Of a stretch of 64,000 bases of DNA, positions 1 through 10,649 are shown in pieces. Source of the stretch: Viridothelium virens (Eukaryota; Ascomycota; Dothideomycetes; Trypetheliales; Trypetheliaceae); assembly GCA_010094025.1 (NCBI GenBank), contig ML991868.1, forward strand, positions 1 through 64,000. The letters are read 5' to 3'. Numbering within the stretch: the stretch's first letter is position 1; each line of letters starts with the position of its first letter. The notes beneath the pieces were generated by a model. That model saw only the letters and a program-made list of their open reading frames with translations. It searched no databases and had not been told where the DNA came from. The position numbers and the translations under genes were made by a program.

Positions 1-184
1 CTGATCTGTGGATAATTGAAGTGGTGATCTTCTTTATGGCTCTAGTAATATAAGTATAGCATCCTAATTTTTTTTCTTTCACTAGAAATATTATCAATAT
101 AGGTTATTTTTTTTAAGCCATAAAAGGTGTTGCTTTTTGTATTTTAGCGCTAGCTAGTACTGGCTAGTTTTAGCTGCTTTATTA
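1..184. other. AT-rich flank left of the transposon, no gene seen
   Basis: AT-rich sequence with T-runs and no credible reading frame. It ends with the TA dinucleotide (183-184) that is duplicated at the other side of the neighbouring transposon. The repeated CTAGC/CTAG words near 150-170 have no function I can name. Confidence 0.5.
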
Positions 185-228
185 TGGGTTTTCCCCACCA
201 CCTGCACGGTCCCACCACCTGCACACCC
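185..228 (+). repeat. Left terminal inverted repeat of the Fot1/pogo element
   Basis: It begins TGGGTTTTCCCC next to the TA target duplication. Inside it the 14-mer CCCACCACCTGCAC occurs twice in direct orientation, a likely double transposase-binding site. It matches the reverse complement of 2305-2348 across essentially its whole length. Confidence 0.9.
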
Positions 229-2304
229 AAAATTCACGATTTGGCCATGTCTTCGAACGCGAATAACTCCACGGATTCTGAAGCTTTTCGGTCGGCGATT
301 GCTGCAGCAGATGCGCAGAGATGTTGTAATTATTCTAAAATAGCAAAGGAGTTCAACGTGTGCAGAACCACGTTGTCGCGTCACCATAGAGGCATCACAC
401 AGTCGATTTTAATGGCTCATCGAACCAAGGAGACAGCTCTTTCACTACACCAAAAGAATAAGTTGGTTAAGTATATAAATACACTTTCGGACCGTGGCAT
501 TCCTCCTACATTAAGATTAACTTAAAATCTTGCTGAGAATATGGTTAAAACCCCACTTGGAAAGAACTGGCTTCCACAGTTTATTGAGCGACATCCTGAT
601 GAACTACATAGCCTCTATTTGAATACATTTGATTTAACATGAAAGTGAGCAGATAATTATTACTGTTTGGAGCTCTAATTTAAGCTAGTAAGTTAGTCAA
701 AACTTGTTATTTCTAGGCTAAAATCCACGTAGATAGCGTCCAAAATAGAATAATATGGGCTTTTACCGTAGAATATTTACAACATGGATAAGAAAGGTTT
801 CTGTATCGGCCAAATAGGCAAAATAAAGAGAGTATTCTTTAAGAAAGCTTATAAATGTGGTTTTTTAAAAGGAGCAGGTATAGATGGCGCTTGCATGTGG
901 GTAACAGTTCTTGCCTCAGTCTCCATAATAGGCGTAGTTTTACTACCTACAATTATTTTTGAGGCCTAAACCACCTTTATCCAAGACACATGGCTTTAAG
1001 ACTTTGATGCAGAGAAGCATAACTGCGCCTTTGCGAGCTTACCTTTGGGCTGGATAAATAATAAGATTGGTTTTTGCTGGCTGATAGAGGTGTTTAACAA
1101 AAGAATTAAAATAACTGCACAAAAAGGTCGCGATATGAGGCTTCTCATTATTGATGGCCATGGTAGCTATATTAATAAAGCCTCCCTTAAGTACTGTGAT
1201 GCATATTGAATTCTTATAGCTGTGTTTCCACCTTATTTAATGCATTGACTTCAGCCTCTTAACATAAGCCTATTTAGCCCTCTTACAACCTATTACTCTT
1301 AGAACCTAAATAACTGGCTTGCAAAGTTTTAGGCATTAGTAACCCTTCAGAAGTTAGACTTCTTTAGTCTATTTTGGCCTGCATTTAAAAAGGCATTCTC
1401 ACCGTCTAATATTAAGAGTGCATAGCAAAAGACAGGTCTTTGTCTATTTAATCCGTCCATTATTCTTAAACAGTTATCAATACAATTAGAGGAACTTAAT
1501 AATAATGCATTAAGTTCGGCCTTATTTACACACCTCTCTTAACCAGCTTTATAATAATTATGAAAGGACTTTTTTATCCAAATAAATAAATCCTTCTAAA
1601 AGGAGTTTGACAAATTTAAGGCGAAGCTTCTCAAAATGTTAGTCAAGAATAAGGTACTAAAACACAAGAATAAAGGGCTAAAAGAGGCAATAAAGCTTAA
1701 GCAAAGGTAACGGAAACCTTGATAGGCAATAAAGATGCCTAATAAGTATGGCGGTGCGGTTATCTACACCCCGTCAAAAGTGCAGGCTATTTGTGATGCT
1801 AATGCACAAAAAGAGCAGGATAAAGCACAAAAACTACATCAAAGGCAAGAGCGACAGCTTTAAATACAAGCTAGGAAGCAAGCGGAATATAAAGCTAAAG
1901 CAAAACATTGTCAAGACCGTGAACGAGCTCAGGCTAAGCGACGTGCGCAGAGAGAAATCCAAATACAGCAAAGACGTGAGGCTTTACAGCAGCAAGCCAT
2001 CAACAGGCAGGTCCAAAATAAGGTTAAACACCAAGCTAGATCTAGACGAAAGCAGCCAACACAGTTAAATCAGCCTCAAAATGTTGAGGTCGAGGTAGAT
2101 CCCCCGCAAGATAATGCCGAAGTGGCTTCGGACTCAAGGCGTTCGCAACGCCAACGACGCCCTCCACAATGGCTTTCTCAGTAATTTTAGCGACTCAAAA
2201 ATTGCATCTAATCGAGAGCGTTATTCTGATATAATTTATATTATTCTAGCTACTCTAATTGTTGAGATAAATGCATCCAAAGCTGAGGTGGTGGAACCAA
2301 TTTG

Positions 2305-2348
2305 GGGTGTGCAGGTGGTGGGACCGTGCAGGTGGTGGGGAAAACCCA
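2305..2348 (-). repeat. Right terminal inverted repeat of the Fot1/pogo element
   Basis: Reverse complement of the left repeat, ending in GGGGAAAACCCA directly before the TA duplication at 2349-2350. It carries the same doubled GTGCAGGTGGTGGG word. Confidence 0.9.
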
Positions 2349-2350
2349 TA

Positions 2351-3390
2351 CCCCTTATATCAAATTTAGTCTAAAGCTGTACAGATTTAACAAGATCAGC
2401 TAAATCTTAAATATTAGTGCCCAAGATTCTGCGAATGAGATTAGCCTTGGCATAGTAGTTCCGAAAAATGACAAGGGTTCTCGCCAATACGGAGGTGCTA
2501 GTTTGATTCCGATCTTGTACATAAAATCCGTGTCCTTTTCCTAGGCAGAAATCGACCTCATCTGGTCTTTTGTGATCAGCGGCAGTCTTTGAGTACACCT
2601 AGAGTATCACTGCACCACTGCATCAGCGCACAATACTACATCACTACCAATCCAGTGTAAGGCTGCGACAGGGGTGTCACGGCCTCTGTCGTGCCGTGCG
2701 CACCTACGGAGTACCTGCCGTACAGAGTCATCGACGAGCATACCAGAACAGGCTTGGTGCATATGCACACAGCTCAGGTCTCCACGTAGCTTGAGAGAAC
2801 TTCATCTTCTTTCCCTCTCAACTCTCTACTACTGGCCCAGGACCCTTTGGCATACGGTACTTTCCGCGTTATCGGATCACATGCCCCTCTGGTGGTGGTG
2901 TGATGTAGATCAATAATTCCTTCAGCCCGTGCGTGGCACGGAACGTGCAAGCTAGACGTGCAGCAGCAGCGTTCCTTGCTGCAGACCTCGTTATCTAAAG
3001 CCCATTTGCCGAAAACGTAGATGCGAAATCAAGAAGATCTCGTCCAACTGACATATGTTGGTCACCACGCACGGATGGTTATGTTTTTCCTTGAACTTGC
3101 TGCAGAAATGTCACGACATCATCAGACTTTTCATCCAATACATGTGAGGCAGCAACCTCACCAACCTTGCTCGTCTCTTAGCCGCCCTTCAGCATACATG
3201 GGTAGTAAACATGCAATCGTCGATCTTACTCTCTCTCGAAAATCCCAGTACCGTCCGAGAATTCCCCTGGACCAAGTGAGCACCCTGAGGACTATGAGGT
3301 CCACATCAACAAACCCACCCGACGACATCACATTTTCTAAGGCCTCGAAATCTGAGGTGTCTTCCTTACAAACAATAAGAACACGGGATC
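2351..3390. other. Gene-free stretch between the transposon and the MFS gene
   Basis: No supported gene. A short minus-strand frame at 2407-2598 (63 codons) has a protein-like composition but no recognised family. Plus-strand frames at 2674-2916 and 3021-3431 have no convincing start, splice continuation or domain, and the second overlaps the start of the transporter in another frame. Confidence 0.5.
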
Positions 3391-5145
3391 ATGAACATCA
3401 AGACATCCGACAGAAGGAACTCAGATCATGACGAAAGCCAATCTAAGGAACGCCTGGAGATTCCAAGAGGAATGCAAGATACCCAGAACGCGTCGCAATG
3501 TCCCGACGATGATTGGACTACGAGTCCTCAGAATCCAGCAAACTGGCCTCCAACGCGGAAATGGGCCATTGTGACCCTCCTATGGGCTACAATTATCATG
3601 GCGTTTGTATCCTCTTTCTGATGTTGATTTGTTCATTGCTTTTGCACTAAGTTCGCTTTAGATCAATTTTCTCGGTTGCCTTTGAGCCCGCTATCCCATC
3701 TATGCTCGAGGATTTCGGCACAGATAGTCACGCTCTTTCGGCTTTTATAGTCTCCGTATATACTATTGGGTACTGTATAGGACCCCTGATAACATCTCCC
3801 GCCAGCGAATTGTATGGCCGAATGATGGTCATCTACCCGAGCTTTCTTCTCTATCTTGTATGCTTAGCGATCTGTGGCGGGAGTACCAATGTTGCGATGT
3901 TCATTGTATTTCAGGGTGTGATGGGATGCGCTGGTATCACTTTCATCATCAGTGGGGGAGCGATTGTCGCGGACATGATACCGAAGCACAGGCGCGGATT
4001 AGCTCAAAGTTTTCTGACAAGTGGCACTACCTTAGTGAGTGACCGGTATATCTTTACGCTGTAGGTTAGACCTGAGCTAATCGAGATTTCTAGGGCCCAA
4101 CGATAGGTGATTTAAACCTTACTAACTATGAGAACGTGCTGATTAGACTGAGCAGGCCCAATAATTGGCGGCTTAGTCGCCGAAAATATCGGGTGGAGAT
4201 GGATATTCTGGATCGGGATGATTGCAGTACGTCGATTTCAGAATCCGAATACGAGTTTGATAGTCCTATCTCCACAGTCATACTCCTATTTGGGAGTGCG
4301 GCCTTGAATGCATACTAATCGCGAGAGTCATGAAAGCTGACCAATTCCAGCTCGGATCAATCATGTTGGTTTTGATACCAATACTTAGGGAAACGTATCC
4401 TCCGATCCTCCATGCGCGTCGTCAGAATACGGAAAAGCGGACTTCTTACATGCCTCTTGCGACTTCTTCTAGACCCTCAGAGGTCTTCCGTAATGCTTGC
4501 TTGCGGCCACTTCGATTCCTTCTCCGTACGCGCCTCGTTCCAATCCTCTCCTTTTTCACCTCCATTGTGAATTCATATATGTTAATTCTTTTCGCGACCC
4601 TTGGCACCACTTTTCAGTCCAAATACGGCTTCTCCCCCTTCGCTAGTGGCCTCGCCTATCTTGGTCTTTTCGTGGGATTTGCTCTATCACAAATTTGCAT
4701 CGGTCTATCCTCAGATGCTTTCTTGATGCGCCGCGCAGACCCTATTCCTGAGCACCGACTCCCACTGCTCATATTTGGTGCCTCTCTTCTCCCCGGAGCA
4801 CTATTGATGTACGGCTGGACTATTCAAGCGCACACGCATTGGATGGCCCCAATCACTGCGAGTGGACTAGTAGCGGCTGCCTCGATGTGTTTATACATTC
4901 CGGTGCAGATATACTTTGTCGACGTCTATACTCTGCATGCGGCAAGCGCGATGGGTGCTGCGAGCATTGTTCGCAGCGTGATTTCGGCAGTAGTACCGCT
5001 GGGTGCAGAGCCACTGTACAATCGTCTAGATTATGGATGGGGGTTCACGCTGCTTGCTGGAATTGCATTCTTGTTTGTTCTTGGAGCAATATACCTCGTG
5101 AAATGGGGTGAACGGCTGCGGAACCTGGACAAAGAGATGAAGTGA
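3391..5145 (+). CDS. MFS transporter, drug:H+ antiporter-like (DHA1 type)
   Basis: Predicted polytopic membrane transporter of the major facilitator superfamily, probably a plasma-membrane exporter of toxic or secondary compounds driven by the proton gradient. Five exons join in frame: 3391-3602, 3662-4034, 4094-4106, 4156-4226 and 4351-5145, giving about 487 residues, normal for the family. A hydrophilic N-terminus with the NPANWPPTRKW-type lead typical of fungal DHA1 proteins comes first. Motif A follows as SELYGRMMVIYPS after the second helix. The antiporter motif C is GPTIGPIIGGL, assembled across the 13-nt third exon. RETYPPIL precedes the central loop. The first donor (GTTTGT) is not a strong consensus but is the only one that keeps the frame into the second helix. 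Substrate cannot be inferred. It lies beside other accessory genes (a monooxygenase and an NmrA-like pseudogene). Confidence 0.85.
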
Positions 5146-5837
5146 TGCTGGAGTGCTGGGACGCCTTTATCGCAATCAACAGTTTCTGCTATGATAACAA
5201 TCTTCATGATTGGTGACGATTCAATGATCGACTGGCTTGTTAGCAGAATAAGGCATTTACTGCATGGAAAGGTGATGCAAACTTTTCTCGACACAGTGCG
5301 GTAAAGCCACCTTTGCCTCATGCCCGATTCGCGTACTTAATTTACCTGACCGTGCCGTACAATAATCGCTGTGAGATTGCCGGATGAGCGCCTGTCTGGC
5401 TGATCGCACGTCGTCTGACACTACTCCAGAAAGTTGGTATTCCAGAACAGAATTGAACTAAGATCCTTGTTAATTTTTGCCAGTTCTGCAGCAATCATTC
5501 CTCCCTATCTTCGATCCAATCATGCTCTTGATAAACAAAGAGAAAAGTTCCCTGATTTCCCTCAGTAGCTGTGCCCAAACCTAGCTCACCTTGAGGGGCA
5601 ACAAAGCCCAATCGCTTTTACAACTCAGATCGCATATAAAGTTTGAGAAGGGTTCGGAATTATCTTGATAACTATAAAATCTGAGAGAATTTCAGAAAGG
5701 TGACAGTCAAAAGTCAGAACTCCATTTCAGTAACCTGTAGAAACGAAAGGCTTTGCTAAACCGCATGTACTCTCAGCCTTTATCACAGTCAATTTAATGT
5801 CGTTACATCCCTTGATAAATTTCGTCTTCACTTCTCC
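5146..5837. other. Intergenic, 3' ends of two convergent genes
   Basis: Lies between the MFS transporter and the minus-strand PigL_N gene. AT-rich; no gene, RNA or repeat recognised. Confidence 0.5.
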
Positions 5838-8394
5838 TCATGACTTCTCAAATTTTGCCTCGTAGCGTCGCCCTGGGTGGTATGGTCGAAGTGCTTCGGG
5901 CACCCGGAGCCGATTCAAGTGGACCTTGCTACAGCCATAAGGACAGCAGCCGTAGCTCATAGCGGCAAAGTGCCACATCCAACTCTTGTCCCATTCCGCA
6001 AAGGGACGTTCATCCTGACAAAGAGCGATTTCTTGAAGATAACTGCGATCCAGCCACGAATGTGATTCCTGCACTGAGTGGCACTCATTTGATCTGCCTT
6101 CGACGCAATGTCTCGGGTCTTCATACAAGCCATAGTTGGGTATCTCCGGCATATTTTCGTCTATATCATTATTGGAGCACAACCGCCATTGTGCATTGAA
6201 ATGGCATAAGTGGTAACTCCCCAACCATGGACGTCTGTCGGATACTCGTATTTTTCCGTAGGCCATGTTTCTATGATCCAAAGGTCGAGGCTGACTATAT
6301 GATCTCCTGGTAGAATGTCGCGGATGAGATGCTCGATATTGTATCAGCATAATAACACCTAAGTCATCATGCACACTATTAATAAGTTCCTCAAAAGGCT
6401 CTCTTGGTTCAAAAACTATATCTTTAAGGTCCCAGTAACTAGACGGAATTATCTGTTCTTCAGCAATCTCCCAAGGACCTTCATCCTTTTCTTCCTCTGT
6501 TGGTTTCCATATAATAGTAGTTAGGGGATTGCGACTGTAGAATGCTCCTGGTGGAGATCGAAGCATGGATACGTGCAGCTGAGGGGGCGAACAAATCATC
6601 ACACTCCAGTCTGCTGGTGTGGCTCCGTAAACAAGTCGCATATCGGAAGTATCTTCAGTGTTGAGTGTCTGCCAGGCTTTACTCTCTTTATCGCCATACT
6701 CAAGAAGATCGAGTCCAGCTCGTTGGATCATCTCAGCCCATATTTGAATTAACTCTAATTTCTCGGCCTTCCAATGGGAGAGATCTGAAAACGTTTCGCC
6801 CATAATATCCAGAGCATGTATAAGAGGCGTGCTGAGCCATTTTTCATCTCTCTCCACGGAAGCATCTACGCTGGGTAAACGCTGTGATATGCCGCGTGCA
6901 GTGCAAGAAGGATCTGCCCCGTTTCTTAGCACATTCAATCCAATATTAAGCCACCCTTGTAGGTCATCATGCCCTAGACCGAAGAATGCCCCAAGTCTCA
7001 GAATGTGCGCAATGTAGTGCAGAATTGGGGTGCTCCCACCACTACTCTTTAACGAGGCAAGTCTCTGATCGGATTGTTGTAAACCAATATATTTGAGAAA
7101 GCCAGATGGATCCCTCAAAAACAGCCCTGAGCCAATTTGAGTGACTAGTTCAAATCTAGCGTTTGGAGGGAGGAAGTCGAATCTCGGCTGTAAGTTCTCT
7201 AAAATCAGGTCAAGACACAATGTGTTCCTACAAAAGCCCAGCCACCGATAATTAACCCCAACATCGTCAAGGTCAGCGTTAAAACCAGGAGCTTCAAGGA
7301 AAAGACGATACATCTTTATGCTGGTTTCTTTTTCACGAATCATTCTGCCAAAATTTCCCAAAGCACGATTTAGTACCCCCGCCTGATCTGGCCAATCTAT
7401 CTCATTAAGAAGATACCGACAAACTTCAAGCTGCGCTTCATTTGCAGCGAGCTAAACTTAGTTAGCTATTTACATACCTATGTTTACACGTTCATACTCT
7501 AGGGCTTACCTCAAGCAAAGTCCAATATTCGCCTGGGACAGAAAGTTCTGTAGTATCAAATAACGATCCTTCTCTGCTCTTAACAAGCCTTCTTATTCCA
7601 CCAACATCTCCCAGCTGACAGTATTTAATAATAAGCGAATCTTTAGGAACAACATTATATGTATGTATGGTTATACCCCAGCTGGATTGACTTTGAGATA
7701 TTGCGACCTCCCATACACGATTGCAGAGCCAGGAGGGCAGAACAATACGAATATTCGACTTGCGATCCTTGCGCTTAGCTTGCCAAGATAGAGTAGGGCG
7801 ACTGCCTTGTCTGAGGTGCTTGCCACTGCTTGTTGAAGATGACAGAAGCTGTGACAACTGTTGTGAACCATCGGCGTTTCCGGCTGCAACCTGCGCCTGC
7901 AGTACTGTGGTTTGTAGAGCAAGCGTATTATTAATTGTTTCATATTGCCGCCTCTGCCCGGCTTCCAAATAGCCCATATACGCAAGCATCAGTGAGCTCT
8001 TTGCCCTCTCTAGGTTATCAAAGAGTTCTCTCACTTTTGGTTCCTTGTAAACAGCGTACAATCTTCCCCAAACCTTGTTGTTACGTGCTGCCATATAGTG
8101 GATTATCTTATCTACCTCTTGCCCTATTCGGGAGGTGCTTTCTTGACATTCCTTAATACATTGTTTGAGGAGGGGCTCGTTATATGTGTCGTGCTGCCGG
8201 TGCTGCTCAAGTTGCTGCAATACAAGGGCCATAGTCTCCAAGTGAAAGATATACGTTGAAATTGTTTGTGGGGCATCCTTCGCTGTGGAGATAATTCTTC
8301 TTAGTTTTACAGCACTTTCAGTAAGCTGAATACTTAGCGAAATTAGACCGGCTCCCCCAGAGACCACTCCAAAGATCGCCTCAGCACCAGACAT
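5838..8394 (-). CDS. PigL_N-domain protein with ankyrin-like middle region
   Basis: Two exons, 8394-7510 and 7451-5838, separated by a 58-bp intron (donor GTAAGC, acceptor TTTAG), encode about 832 residues. Residues 1 to about 160 match the fungal N-terminal domain found in azaphilone-cluster protein L (PigL_N, related in shape to HeLo-like N-terminal domains): the opening is MSGAEAIFGVVSGGAGLISL and is followed by helices with the family-like FHLETMALVLQQL. A serine/glutamine-rich linker follows. An ankyrin-like unit is formed across the splice junction (DSLIIKYCQLGDVGGIRRLV and WTLLELAANEAQLEVCRYLL). The C-terminal 500 residues are not recognised. Such domains sit at the front of many fungal NLR-like and ankyrin proteins. 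A role in self/non-self or stress signalling is a guess from that architecture. Confidence 0.75.
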
Positions 8395-8540
8395 ATCAAT
8401 GATGAGTCAGTACTATCTTCGGTGCTAGAGCTATGTAAAAGATTGAATCAATTAGAGGGGAGTGCTATGATGTCCATCGATGCGGGGCAGCCCTTCATTC
8501 TTTTATCCGCGTGCAAGGCGCCACGCGAGGCTGACTCCAC

Positions 8541-8754
8541 AATAGAGTACCGTAAGGCTTCTCTGTTATCTCAGCAGGGCTCAGACGGCAGAGCCAGGGG
8601 GGCCAAAGGGTGGCGCTACGTTTAATTGGCGCCTTACTAGCGCAACGTAGCGTTAACCCTTTGGCTTCCTGGCTCTGCCGTCTGAGTGCCTTTGGGGCCT
8701 GCCCGCCTGCCTGCCTGCCCGCCTGCTGCCTCGCCCTCTGAATTATACTCTATT
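8541..8754. repeat. Imperfect inverted repeat / foldback (MITE-like) element
   Basis: Outer ends AATAGAGTA (8541-8549) and TACTCTATT (8746-8754) are inverted copies. Inner arms are stronger: the 19-mer CTCAGACGGCAGAGCCAGG (8580-8598) pairs with 8668-8686, CCAAAGGG (8603-8610) pairs with CCCTTTGG (8657-8664), and CGCTACGTT (8614-8622) pairs with 8644-8652, leaving a loop of about 21 bases. A GCCT/GCCC microsatellite at 8698-8730 expands the right arm. There is no coding capacity. The form suits a foldback MITE; no clear target duplication was found. It lies 150-360 bp upstream of the PigL_N gene start. Confidence 0.7.
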
Positions 8755-8967
8755 CAATATTGCAAACTTTGCCCTTTTTGCTTACACAAGATCACCTTAA
8801 TAAAAATCTATTTATTAACTTGGTAGTTAAAAATGAGAATGTTCTTTTACACGTAAAACACGTGTATTTTTTATATAAATCCATTATTTTTAATACTTTT
8901 TAAAGGCTTGAGGCACAAAAAATAAGGTGTGTCAAGTAGTTTTTGATGCAAAATAGGCCCAAAGGAA

Positions 8968-9065
8968 CTCAGGCGTTAGATGAGAAGAGGCTCAGTCAGC
9001 AAGGGTTGAGGGTTAGTGGCATCCAAACCCTTGCAGATCTAGTCTCATCTCATCTAGCGCCTGAG
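8968..9065. repeat. Second inverted repeat with 40-base arms
   Basis: The left arm 8968-9007 (starting CTCAGGCGTTAGATGAGA, ending GCAAGGGTT) is inverted at 9026-9065 with about 7 mismatches in 40, around an 18-base loop. It could be a short MITE or a hairpin RNA template. It shares no obvious sequence with the repeat at 8541-8754. AT-rich, gene-free DNA (8755-8967) separates the two. Confidence 0.6.
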
Positions 9066-9611
9066 GTTCTGAGGTAACTTCTCTGATGTTTCTAAGGTTG
9101 ATGAGGCACGATGGTGCATTACTTGATGCAGGCAAACAACCACCGTCCCTCACCCATGTGGATTCGCCCGATGATCTATTTCCTACTGTCACGGTCTGCC
9201 GCGATCTCCTGATTCGGTTCTTGCCGCCCACGTGCACGCATGTGCACGTAAGGCACCTGTGTCGTATATAGTTGCTGCGCTGCAGCATCCAGCTAGGCCT
9301 TTGTGCAACCTCTTTGCAATGTTCGTGCTCTTCCGTCCCCTATCTGCTCTAGGCGTAACAGAGGGAAAAGCGGCGATAGAGGTAAAGTCGAGCTCTAGAA
9401 CTGTTGAGACTTACCTATTTCAGCTGAATCACTACCGCATAGAGAAAGATGATGAGATTAGGTAATATCAGATAAAAGATACGTACTCTTACTGTGTGGG
9501 GACCAAAGTCAAATCAAACAGGAGTCATTCTTCAAGAAGGGTAAAACCGGTAGCCGATTTACCGGAGGATAGATTACTTCAAAAGCTCAAATTTCCCGGT
9601 CAATAGCAGTG
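9066..9611. other. Gene-free spacer
   Basis: No supported gene. Short frames here lack domains. A small palindromic run CACGTGCACGCATGTGCACG lies around 9230-9249. Confidence 0.4.
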
Positions 9612-9792
9612 AACCGAAGCTAACTGCTTATTATCACCATGACCCTCCATCACGTCGCTTTGATCGGCGTCACTTCGCGCATTCGGCCCCGCCATCCTCG
9701 ATGCCCTTGCTCAACTATCTCCTCCTTTCTCAACTACGACACAAGCATCTCACTGACGCTATTTCTCGATTGCTGACACTTTCTCGGTAGAT
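9612..9792 (+). pseudogene. Truncated duplicate of the NmrA-like gene (5' end only)
   Basis: From about 9612 to 9738 this DNA aligns closely with 16602-16735, the leader and first codons of the NmrA-like gene 7 kb away. It keeps the ATG context CACCATGACCCTCCAT and the stretch GGCCCCGCCATCCTCGATGC. Within the coding part I count about four substitutions (mostly G/A or C/T) and one inserted T after GCGCAT that shifts the frame. Beyond about 9740 the match weakens; a diverged match to the region near 16790 suggests an internal deletion before the copy ends. It cannot encode the protein. Confidence 0.8.
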
Positions 9793-10649
9793 GCGAAGGT
9801 ACCTACTCTTTAAATCATTGATGCCCAGAATCACTTTGCGCAAGCCACGGATGTATCCGTCTCAAATCCTCTATTTACTACTATCCCATTCCCATTTTCT
9901 GATACCTATGGGCCTGTTCTCGGTAGGGACGTCTGCATGTAATTGGCAACCAACGCTCGGTGGTTCTAGAGTATTGGGTCAACGGATGTCATGGGCCCAT
10001 GGGTGCCATTATTCGGATGGTGCTTCCGTGTTCCTCGCCCCAGATGAGCAGGGTTCAAGCACTGTGCCACCGTACGAGCCATTGCGGCGCACTAATTTAC
10101 TCGCTCGATGACCGCATTTCCGTGTAGGGGCAGGCAACATTGCATAATTCCAGCAAGCACATCTCTAACGATGAACCTGGTCTTTCGGAGGTGGACATCC
10201 CGTTGATGCACGCTGAAGCTCATCTCTTCGGTGCCTTCCATCCTCAGTACTTACAACCCCCTCCCCTCCGAGGCGGAGATAACGCCGGCTTAAGCGAAAG
10301 CTAAACATAGGCCGTTGAGGACATACGTAACGGCAAATACGATTCAGCAAGTACTCCGTAGAGGCCTCTCGCTCATCCTGTCGACAGAATAGCCAGTTAA
10401 AGCCGGACCGTGTCATCAACATCAATGACACAGGCTTGTTGGCCCATCTTCATCCGTGTCCAGTACTGGCTTACTGGTTAACTTAGTTCTGCAAATTCCA
10501 TCCCAGATTGTGAATCAGTCTGGATAAAGACAGCGAGTCGACTGTGCTTTTATTTTCTACATGAGTTGATTTCATTCCCTTGCCATTGAAACCCCCTTCG
10601 TAGCCAACTATGTACGATTGAATCACCAAAGCTTTGGTGGCAGTTTATT
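9793..10649. other. Gene-free stretch upstream of the monooxygenase
   Basis: No recognised gene. Open frames at 9791-10111 (plus) and 10165-10431 (minus) have no domain and no codon pattern that I trust. The last few hundred bases presumably hold the promoter of the flavin monooxygenase. Confidence 0.4.

Larger units (their letters stand above)
185..2348 (+). mobile_element. Degenerate Fot1/pogo-type (Tc1-mariner superfamily) DNA transposon
   Basis: A 2,164-bp element bounded by near-perfect terminal inverted repeats of about 44 bp (185-228 and 2305-2348) and flanked by a TA duplication (183-184, 2349-2350), the known target of this superfamily. Pieces of a DDE transposase are visible. An N-terminal helix-turn-helix (psq/CENP-B-like) segment lies at about 256-525. 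A catalytic-core start with the words MDKKGFCIGQIG and LPTIIFEA lies at 784-969. A region encoding LLIIDGHGSYI lies near 1141, and a long basic, glutamine-rich C-terminus spans about 1735-2180. The frame is interrupted by many TAA/TAG/TGA codons, often where CAA, CAG or TGG would be expected, which suits repeat-induced point mutation followed by drift. The copy is non-autonomous. The intact TIRs and target duplication mean it could still be a substrate if a source of transposase exists elsewhere; that is inference. Confidence 0.9.

Noticed and set aside
2407-2598. Minus-strand 63-codon frame with protein-like composition (DEVDFCLGKGHGFYVQD)
   Set aside because: No family recognised, no exon partner and adjacent to a transposon insertion; too short to call.
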